The notes under the pieces: model-generated
The model's database searches: none
What the model was told of the DNA's origin: nothing
What the model saw: only the letters and a program-made list of their open reading frames with translations
Shown: piece by piece, positions 58,148 to 64,000 of the stretch
Layout of the letters: each line of letters begins with the position of its first letter
Position numbering within the stretch: position 1 is the stretch's first letter
Source: Thermoguttaceae bacterium
GTDB lineage: Bacteria; Planctomycetota; Planctomycetia; Pirellulales; Thermoguttaceae
Length of the DNA stretch: 64,000 nucleotides
Direction of reading: 5' to 3'
Assembly: GCA_025060325.1 (NCBI GenBank)
Contig: JANXBW010000012.1
Span: 62,001 to 126,000, forward strand
Translations under genes and position numbers: made by a program

Positions 58148-58471
58148 TTACCCGTGAAGTTCCCTTGCTTCGTCCACGTCAGGCGCACGATGCAAATGAT
58201 AAAAGCTTAAAGCAATACCGAGCGCAAGGGCTGCTTCCGCCGCAGCCAGCACGATGACAAAAAGGGCAAGGAGCTGCCCGTCGACCGCCGCATCAACCAT
58301 CGACGCGGGCCAAACGCCTAATGTTGCAAAGTTGAGGCTAGCTCCATTTAGAACAAGCTCCGCCCCGAGCAAAACGGCAATAATGTTTCGTTTGCTGAGA
58401 ATGCAAAACAGTCCCGTCACAAAAAGGACACAAGCAACAACGTAATAGTGAAAACAGGTCACAGCGTTCAT
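58148..58471 (-). CDS. nuoK: NADH-quinone oxidoreductase subunit K
   Basis: A 107-residue three-TM subunit of the proton pathway. The conserved membrane glutamates are seen in LLGAELVLNGASLNF and AAAEAALALGIALSFY. Length is standard (about 100). It lies 9 bp before nuoL and 324 bp after nuoJ, in the usual J-K-L order. Confidence 0.96.
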   Translation of the reverse strand: MNAVTCFHYYVVACVLFVTGLFCILSKRNIIAVLLGAELVLNGASLNFATLGVWPASMVDAAVDGQLLALFVIVLAAAEAALALGIALSFYHLHRAPDVDEARELHG

Positions 58472-58795
58472 TACCTATTCGCTACGGTGGCTTTCCGATT
58501 TGCCGGTATCCCCTCGCGCTTAGGCACAAAGCTCTTCGTAGAACCAGGGATCAACCAATGTTTTCAAACGTATGTTTCTCGTTTAGTTGGGTGTCTGCAC
58601 GTTCACTACCGAAAAGCTAACGGAAGGTCAACAGACTTTTGCCCGGCGACATCCGACCCGGGAAGAACGCCTAAAGTTCGTGGCCAACTGGGCTGCACTT
58701 TTGCCCGCCCGGTTGACAAATTGGAGCTCCTTCCCTACTTTAATCGCACCGCTGCCGTGGACAATCGCCCGCCCCCAAGCTAACAAACTTTGTCT
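58472..58795. other. Gap between nuoJ and nuoK, 324 bp
   Basis: Nothing recognisable. The gap is unusual inside a complex I operon, where J and K normally overlap or nearly touch. No terminator or promoter was identified. Confidence 0.45.
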
Positions 58796-59464
58796 CTAAT
58801 CGTTTTTGTCTCTACCGGCGGGGCCCGAAGCTTCCGTTAACGGCGGGAGATTTTGCACGCGGCCGAACTGAGGAAACCGTGGCCAGCGCGCCCGCGCCAA
58901 ATAGGCTGCACCCACGAGAACCACCAGAAGATGAACCGACACCACCTCGAAAGCCAACAGGTAGTCGGTCAGCCCCGCAGGTGCCGCCCGCCGAAAGTCA
59001 ATCGGTATCCTTATGCCTACTAAAGCCCCGGCCAAAGTCTCGGTCATTGACGAATCGGTCTCCGGCACAGCCAGCCGGTGCCGCGGCCGTGGGTCCTCGC
59101 GCGAAAGCTCAAGCGCGTGAGAGCCACTCCAAAGCAGGATGCCCAGCAAGCCCAGACTGGCCGCGGCGGCGAGGACGACCTCCGCAGCTTTCACCTGCAG
59201 CTGCCCGGCCGCCTGGGAGGAAGTTAACATGATCCCGAAAACTAAAAGCACCAGAGTGCCGCCAACGTAAACAAGAAGCTGGACTGCCCCAAGTAGGCTA
59301 GCACCCAGTTGGAAAAACAAACCTGCCACTCCCCCCAGGCTAAGCATGAGGCAGAAAGCACTGCGGACCAAGTCGCGGCCAACGGCCACGCCTATCGCCC
59401 CCCCGCAGGCTACACCGGCAAAAAAGTAAAAAAGCCACAAGTTGACAATCTCTGACATCATCAC
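58796..59464 (-). CDS. nuoJ: NADH-quinone oxidoreductase subunit J
   Basis: A 222-residue five-TM subunit of the membrane arm. Characteristic motif LGAVQLLVYVGGTLVLLVFGIMLTS lies near residues 55-80, where the pi-bulge helix of TM3 is found. A hydrophilic loop (about 120-150, EDPRPRHRLAVPETDS) and a polar C-terminal tail extend it slightly beyond the usual 165-200. It is 380 bp from nuoH, and in most complex I operons that place is occupied by nuoI. Confidence 0.94.
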   Translation of the reverse strand: MMMSEIVNLWLFYFFAGVACGGAIGVAVGRDLVRSAFCLMLSLGGVAGLFFQLGASLLGAVQLLVYVGGTLVLLVFGIMLTSSQAAGQLQVKAAEVVLAAAASLGLLGILLWSGSHALELSREDPRPRHRLAVPETDSSMTETLAGALVGIRIPIDFRRAAPAGLTDYLLAFEVVSVHLLVVLVGAAYLARARWPRFPQFGRVQNLPPLTEASGPAGRDKND

Positions 59465-59844
59465 CCCGCTACCGGAAGGTAGTCGTAAACTCAGTCCTGG
59501 TGGCGGCTTTTTCCGTTAGCGCAAAAGTCGAGCCATACCCGCTGCGTCCGTTGGTCCCCCCTTGCGGCCTGCAGCACTGCCAGCATACTTCGCTCTTTCC
59601 TAATCCCACCTGAGGCGCAAGACCACGGCAGGTGGCGACCACTCGCCCCTCTCTCCGTTGAGAAAGCTTCTGCGACCCCCCAAGCCGGCTAAAGGCCTTC
59701 GGGTCGGTTTTTCCGCCGGTATTCTCCGCAAGTGGCGAGTCGTGCTTTAGAAATCCAACGGGGCAAGGGCCCCGTTTCAAGCCCAATCGTTATAGCACAA
59801 ATTGCCATGCCCAACTATTATCTCCGAGCCACCCTCCCAACGCC
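59465..59844. other. Gap between nuoH and nuoJ, where nuoI would be expected
   Basis: 380 bp without a recognisable gene. I looked for the paired CxxCxxCxxxCP motifs of NuoI in all frames and found none. A 105-codon minus-strand frame has a different composition and no iron-sulfur motif. The stretch is too short for a normal NuoI (about 160-180 residues). Confidence 0.55.
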
Positions 59845-60858
59845 CTAAGAAAAAACTGTTTGCCAAAGTAAAGTCCCCACGAATGCAGCCGCCGCAAGCG
59901 GCATGCAGTACTTAAGACAGACGGTCATGACGTGGTCGATCCGCAAGCGCGGGAGGCTCCAGCGGACCCAAATCATCACAATAACGCCAAGCATCGCTTT
60001 CATGCCCACGGTCAGGGCGCCCAAAAGATCGTCGAAGCCGTTCGCTGAATCGCTGCCAAATCCAAACGGCTGGGTAAGCGGTATCGGGCCGTACCAAGCC
60101 CCGAGAAAAACGATCGCCCCCAGCAACGAAATAGCGAACATGGCGATATACTCGCTTAGCATAAACGCCCCCCAGCGAAAGCCCGAATATTCTGTCATGT
60201 AGCCGCTGACGAGTTCACTTTCTGCCTCGGGCAGATCAAATGGAGCACGGTTGAGGCTAGCGGTCGCCGCCGTTACATAAACCCAAAACGCCAGGAAAGA
60301 GAACGGATTACGGAACATGAACCAGCTCCAAATCCCGCCCCGTTGATGTTCCCCAATGGCTACCAAGTCCATAGTCCCGCTTAGGATCACGGGCACGGCA
60401 AGGCATAGCGCAAGTGGTATTTCGTAACTGATGACTTGAACCGCCTCGCGCATCCCGCCGATCAAAGACCACTTGGACCCCGAGGCATACCCGCCAAGGA
60501 GAATCGCATAGATTTCGAGGCTTCCCACCGCCAATAAGAAGAGGGCTGCTACCTCTAGGCGAGCGGGGACCAAATTTCGCGAAAAGGGCAGAGCAATGTA
60601 CCAGGAAAAGGCTGCCACAAAAGCAAGATAGGGAGCAGTGCGAAATAGGATCGGGTCCGCCTGAGTGGGGATGATGTCTTCCTTGGTTAGCACCTTGATG
60701 GCATCGGCCACCGACTGCAGCCAGCCAAATCTGCCACCTACACGCGTCGGACCCAGCCGATCTTGAATCCGGGCGGCCACCTTGCGCTCGGCCCAAATCA
60801 GAAAGGCCGCAACAGTGATCACAAAGACCAAAAGGACCGCGCAGTTCACAAGAACCAT
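59845..60858 (-). CDS. nuoH: NADH-quinone oxidoreductase subunit H
   Basis: A 337-residue eight-TM subunit that forms the quinone-chamber floor. Family signatures are WAERKVAARIQDRLGPTRVG (about 23-43), LTKEDIIPTQAD, GMREAVQVISYEIPL, FDLPEAESELVSGYMTEYSG and the Arg-rich RWSLPRLRIDHVM end. All conserved acidic and arginine residues of the quinone tunnel appear present. Length is standard. The ATG has a weak ribosome binding site. It stands 253 bp after nuoD. Confidence 0.96.
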   Translation of the reverse strand: MVLVNCAVLLVFVITVAAFLIWAERKVAARIQDRLGPTRVGGRFGWLQSVADAIKVLTKEDIIPTQADPILFRTAPYLAFVAAFSWYIALPFSRNLVPARLEVAALFLLAVGSLEIYAILLGGYASGSKWSLIGGMREAVQVISYEIPLALCLAVPVILSGTMDLVAIGEHQRGGIWSWFMFRNPFSFLAFWVYVTAATASLNRAPFDLPEAESELVSGYMTEYSGFRWGAFMLSEYIAMFAISLLGAIVFLGAWYGPIPLTQPFGFGSDSANGFDDLLGALTVGMKAMLGVIVMIWVRWSLPRLRIDHVMTVCLKYCMPLAAAAFVGTLLWQTVFS

Positions 60859-61111
60859 TGTTTTCGTCTACAGCTGACCCGTGCCGAGCCTTGTCGATAA
60901 TCGTGGCGGTTACTACTAGTTTCACACCCCCCACCGACACAGAGATCCCCAAAAAATCTCTACGACAGCAAGGGTTGCTTGCCACCCTCCGAATGAGAGC
61001 CGGCACAAGATGTGGAACACAGCGAAGCTCGATTGCTTAATCCCGGCTTTCCGTAGTCCTAAAGATGGACGCCCGAGCTGGGGGCTCCTTCCGGGCGATG
61101 ACTCCCCTTCC

Positions 61112-62329
61112 TTAGCGGTCCACCTCTCCCAGCACGATATCCAGGGAGCCCAAAATCGCGGGAATATCTGCAATGAGGGCACCCCGGCACAATTCGGAAA
61201 GAACCGAAAGGTTGCAGAACGAGCTACTGCGCGCTCGCACTCGGTGGGGTATCGGAGAGTCATTTCCCACTACGAAAAACCCCATCTGGCCTTTGGGGCA
61301 TTCCGTCTCCAAGTACGCCTCTCCCCGGGGCAATTTGTGTGTATGCTTGATGGGCTGGCCAACCGGGCCTGAGGATGCCGTGTATTTATCAAGGGCTTGC
61401 CTCACGATCTTTGCCGACTGCTCCATCTCGTACATCCGGACAAAGTACCGGTGCCAACAATCGCCCACCACAGCCTTTTTGGGTGGCGAGGGCAGTTTTG
61501 CAGCATCCGGATATCGGCCGGTTGCATCCGGGGCTGCGATCTGGAACTCGTAGTCCTGGTACATCCGGGAATAGATCGGCTCGCCCACCCGGCGCAAATC
61601 CCACGCCACACCGCTCCCGCGCAGCACAGGCCCGGTGCATCCGTAGGCGATTGCCGTGGATGGGGCCAAGACCCCAACACCTGCTGTTCTGTGGACGAAG
61701 ATGGCATTCGTGGTCAGAAGATCATGAATTTCCGCAAGCGCCGGACCCAGCTCATCGAGAAATTGATGACAGGCCTCCACCCAACCGCTGGGCAAATCTG
61801 CCCGGGCACCGCCAATGGCGATGAAGCTATAGGTCAGACGAGCTCCCGACGCCCACTCGAATAGGTTAAGAATCTTCTCCCGCTCGCGGAAGCAATACAT
61901 AAACGGAGTAAAACTCCCCAGATCAAGCGCGTAGGTTCCCACCGCCACTAAATGGCTTGCGATTCGGTCAAGTTCCACCAAAATGACGCGAAGGTGGCGG
62001 CCGCGCTCGGGAACCTCTAGCCCTAACAGCTTTTCCACCGTCAACGCCCAGCCTAGGTTCATGTTCATGGCCGCCAGATAGTCCATACGGTCAGTGTACG
62101 GAATCCATTGCTGGGCGGCGACATTTTCGCCGATCTTCTCGGCGCAGCGGTGAAGGTAGCCGATGTAAGGCACGACTTCGGTGACAACTTCCCCGCGAGC
62201 CCGCAGAACAAGCCGAAGCACCCCGTGCGTACTGGGGTGCTGGGGACCCATGTTGATAAAAATCTCCTCTGTCCGGAGTTCAACCGGTTCCCAGCTTTCC
62301 TCTTCAAGTAAACGCCGTAAGGGGGTCAT
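61112..62329 (-). CDS. nuoD: NADH-quinone oxidoreductase subunit D
   Basis: A 405-residue 49-kDa-type subunit, related to the large subunit of NiFe-hydrogenases. It lines the quinone site together with NuoB. Signatures are NMGPQHPSTHGVLRL, with the quinone-binding His, GYLHRCAEKIGE, LVELDRIASHL and the C-terminal DIVLGEVDR. Length is standard (about 380-420). The quinone-site His of QHPSTHG and Tyr of SYFIAIGG-like region are present. NuoB, its obligate partner, is not encoded next to it. It lies 161 bp after nuoC. Confidence 0.96.
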   Translation of the reverse strand: MTPLRRLLEEESWEPVELRTEEIFINMGPQHPSTHGVLRLVLRARGEVVTEVVPYIGYLHRCAEKIGENVAAQQWIPYTDRMDYLAAMNMNLGWALTVEKLLGLEVPERGRHLRVILVELDRIASHLVAVGTYALDLGSFTPFMYCFREREKILNLFEWASGARLTYSFIAIGGARADLPSGWVEACHQFLDELGPALAEIHDLLTTNAIFVHRTAGVGVLAPSTAIAYGCTGPVLRGSGVAWDLRRVGEPIYSRMYQDYEFQIAAPDATGRYPDAAKLPSPPKKAVVGDCWHRYFVRMYEMEQSAKIVRQALDKYTASSGPVGQPIKHTHKLPRGEAYLETECPKGQMGFFVVGNDSPIPHRVRARSSSFCNLSVLSELCRGALIADIPAILGSLDIVLGEVDR

Positions 62330-62490
62330 GCGCAGCGGATCAGGTCGGTTCTCGTTGCTTACTTAATTCTCCATCTGTCCATGAGGCCTAAAAAGTGATT
62401 CCTTTAGGCCCTAGCGTTTCCCGGCTTGAACAAACGTTCGGCGCAAATGCCTCCCAGACGTCACTTGCGGGCTGCGGGTTGCCAAGAAAG

Positions 62491-63015
62491 TTAACGTAAC
62501 GGAATGCCGTGATACTCCAAAGGCATTTGGTAATCTTTTCGTAACGGATGACCTATCCAATCTTCGGGGCAAAGAATACGTCGGAGATCCGGATGCCCAA
62601 TAAAATAGACACCCATCAGGTCAAAAATCTCCCGCTCGTGCCAATTAGCAGTCGGCCAAATATGGCTGACAGTAGGAACTTGAGGCAACCGGCCCGTTTC
62701 GTTGTCCTGCCACCGCGGAATCACTGTTTTTAAAACAAGCCGGCGGACGAACCGAAGGCTGGTAAGGTGGTAAATTAGCTCAATCCTACCTTTCTGGACA
62801 TCGGTCCTCCCGCCCGTCTCTGGGAGATAGTCCACAGCCGTGATACAGTTAAGCATTTCGAATGCAAGGTCCGGCTCGTCTTTAAGGAATTTGCACGCCT
62901 CCGGCAAAATTTGTGGGGAAACCTCAATCCACGGATCTACATTTTCGGTCTGCAGCCCAATAATTCCCTCCCCAAACTTTTCCCTAAGTCGCGCGAAAAT
63001 TGCCGCAATTTCCAT
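62491..63015 (-). CDS. nuoC: NADH-quinone oxidoreductase subunit C
   Basis: A 174-residue 30-kDa-type subunit of the peripheral arm. The family signature is [26 protein letters not shown], here seen in overlapping parts, then [12 protein letters not shown] stands 7 bases before the ATG. It is a separate gene, not fused to nuoD. The gap to nuoA (214 bp) is too short for nuoB, which normally lies here. Confidence 0.95.
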   Translation of the reverse strand: MEIAAIFARLREKFGEGIIGLQTENVDPWIEVSPQILPEACKFLKDEPDLAFEMLNCITAVDYLPETGGRTDVQKGRIELIYHLTSLRFVRRLVLKTVIPRWQDNETGRLPQVPTVSHIWPTANWHEREIFDLMGVYFIGHPDLRRILCPEDWIGHPLRKDYQMPLEYHGIPLR

Positions 63016-63229
63016 CGGCCGACTCCACTAGCTTTTGACCTCTGCAGGATGCTTACGCCCGCTTTCTCAAGCAAAATCTAAGCTCCGCTTCGTTGCCGGG
63101 CTGGCTAATCACCCGCACCCTCTGGGTACAATCCCCAAGCAAATATTGTCAACAAGCGGGCTTTTTATATCTTGCCGGTGGTCTGGGCAATTTCCGGCTG
63201 GCCGGAGACTGGCGCTGGCCTTGCAACCA

Positions 63230-63961
63230 CTAGGATATCCGGGCGGGGCGAACCCAGTCCAAGTCTCCGCACGCCCACAGGTAGGCATAAGCCACCAAAA
63301 GAACCGCGAAAAACAGGGCAAGTTCGATGGCAACTGCCCAGGCCAATCTGTCAACAAAGGCCGTAGTTACCTGCGGGCGTGTCCGATCAAGAGCGCCGTC
63401 GCCAAGTTTCGTCTCCAAGGCTTTGCTTACGGGCTCTACGGCCGGCCCGTCTCCTACGGAATTTTGGTCCGCTAGAGGGCTTTCGCTGGGCCCGCTTGCA
63501 GATTTCCCCGCCGAACCCGCAAGAGCTACTGTGTCCTGCGGTTCTAAATGAGATCGTTGATCAATCCGTGGGGCTGATGGTTCACTTGGGGGACCTTGCA
63601 CTTCGGCGGTAAGCGTAAATTTTCTCGACAGCGCAGACGACTCCAGCCCAGATCTCCCAACGGTTTTCTTGCTCTCCGCCCGCAAGTTGTTGATCTTGCC
63701 TAAAAACATCCCGGTCGGGAAAAGTAAGGCCACCTCGACATCGAAGATGACAAAGACCAAAGCGGCCACGTAGATTCGCACATCGTACTGAACTCGACTG
63801 GTTCCTACTGGTTCTTCGCCACACTCATAAGGCCGGAGCTTTTCCGGCGTGGGCCTTGAAGGGCGGAGCAAGCGACCGACGACAAGCCCCAGCCATAATG
63901 TCGCCAGGGCCGCCCCCGTGAAGATTAGCCAAATTCCGGCTAGCTCCTGAGGACTAACCAC
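63230..63961 (-). CDS. nuoA: NADH-quinone oxidoreductase subunit A with a large loop insertion
   Basis: A 243-residue subunit; ordinary NuoA is about 120-150. The core is complete: TM1 (about 8-30), the conserved PYECGEEP loop with Cys47 near the quinone site, TM2 with YVAALVFVIFDVEVALLFP (the conserved acidic residues) and TM3 (about 203-229). Between TM2 and TM3 is an insertion of about 110 residues (88-200), hydrophilic and rich in Ser, Pro, Gly and Ala, such as SAGKSASGPSESPLADQ. The start is GTG at 63961 with no strong ribosome binding site; the true operon start may lie beyond the window. It is first in the visible cluster. Confidence 0.93.
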   Translation of the reverse strand: MVSPQELAGIWLIFTGAALATLWLGLVVGRLLRPSRPTPEKLRPYECGEEPVGTSRVQYDVRIYVAALVFVIFDVEVALLFPTGMFLGKINNLRAESKKTVGRSGLESSALSRKFTLTAEVQGPPSEPSAPRIDQRSHLEPQDTVALAGSAGKSASGPSESPLADQNSVGDGPAVEPVSKALETKLGDGALDRTRPQVTTAFVDRLAWAVAIELALFFAVLLVAYAYLWACGDLDWVRPARIS

Positions 63962-64000
63962 CGAAAGAGGGGCTCCGAGACACTTAAAAACAAGCGCAGC

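Noticed and set aside
59469-59786. A possible nuoI in the gap between nuoH and nuoJ
   Set aside because: No CxxCxxCxxxCP motif in any frame and the gap is too short.
63016-63229. A possible nuoB between nuoA and nuoC
   Set aside because: Only 214 bp; no cysteine motif or fragment of NuoB visible.
1-64000. CRISPR array, prophage or complete insertion sequence
   Set aside because: No regularly spaced repeats, phage structural genes, integrases or paired terminal repeats were seen.

Overview
The window looks like chromosomal DNA from a planctomycete, probably a member of the Pirellulales-type lineages. This is inferred from gene content, not from a marker gene. The signs are a DUF1559 protein with a type IV pilin-like N-terminus, a secreted DUF1080 (3-keto-disaccharide hydrolase) protein, a Tat-exported aldo/keto-reductase-like protein, a protein joining a J-like region to a MshEN domain, very large multihaem cytochromes with a PDZ domain, and a low gene density. 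Recognisable genes cover about 72% of the window, and many gaps exceed 500 bp.

Left part (1-17,000). A secreted-type protein of unknown function runs off the left edge on the minus strand, followed by a DUF1080 protein. A methionine unit on the plus strand holds metY and a fused metX-metW, preceded by two inverted repeats that look regulatory. Then come an ArnT/PMT-like membrane protein, a 57-residue 2[4Fe-4S] ferredoxin, tRNA-Leu(CAG), a DUF1559 protein, a secreted GH39-like glycosidase and a UroD-family protein.

Respiratory block (17,400-26,500, minus strand). Four genes in transcription order encode a 1565-residue membrane-anchored octahaem cytochrome c with a PDZ-like domain, a Tat-exported beta-rich protein, a dihaem lipoprotein cytochrome c, and a CtaA-like haem A synthase with an extra C-terminal membrane half. 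Upstream is a GC-rich, strongly foldable gene-free stretch and a stand-alone DUF4096 (IS4/IS5-type N-terminal) gene with its own terminator.

Middle (28,600-41,600). Scattered genes encode a nucleotidyltransferase-HD protein, tRNA-His(GTG), a Tat-exported protein, the J-like/MshEN/TM protein, a lipoprotein, a small basic-tailed protein, an NRDE (TANGO2-like) protein, UDP-glucuronate decarboxylase, and a Memo-AMMECR1 fusion.

Polysaccharide cluster (41,800-49,600, minus strand). It encodes a Wzy-like polymerase, Wzx-like flippase, methyltransferase, family-4 glycosyltransferase, polyprenyl-phosphate sugar transferase and DegT aminotransferase. This is a nearly complete Wzx/Wzy-type surface glycan pathway, with UDP-xylose supplied by the decarboxylase nearby.

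Right part (50,500-64,000, minus strand). After a TatD hydrolase comes a complex I cluster in the order nuoA, C, D, H, J, K, L, M, N. Every subunit that carries an iron-sulfur cluster or flavin (B, E, F, G, I) is absent from it. NuoA, NuoL and NuoM carry long hydrophilic Ser/Pro-rich insertions or tails.
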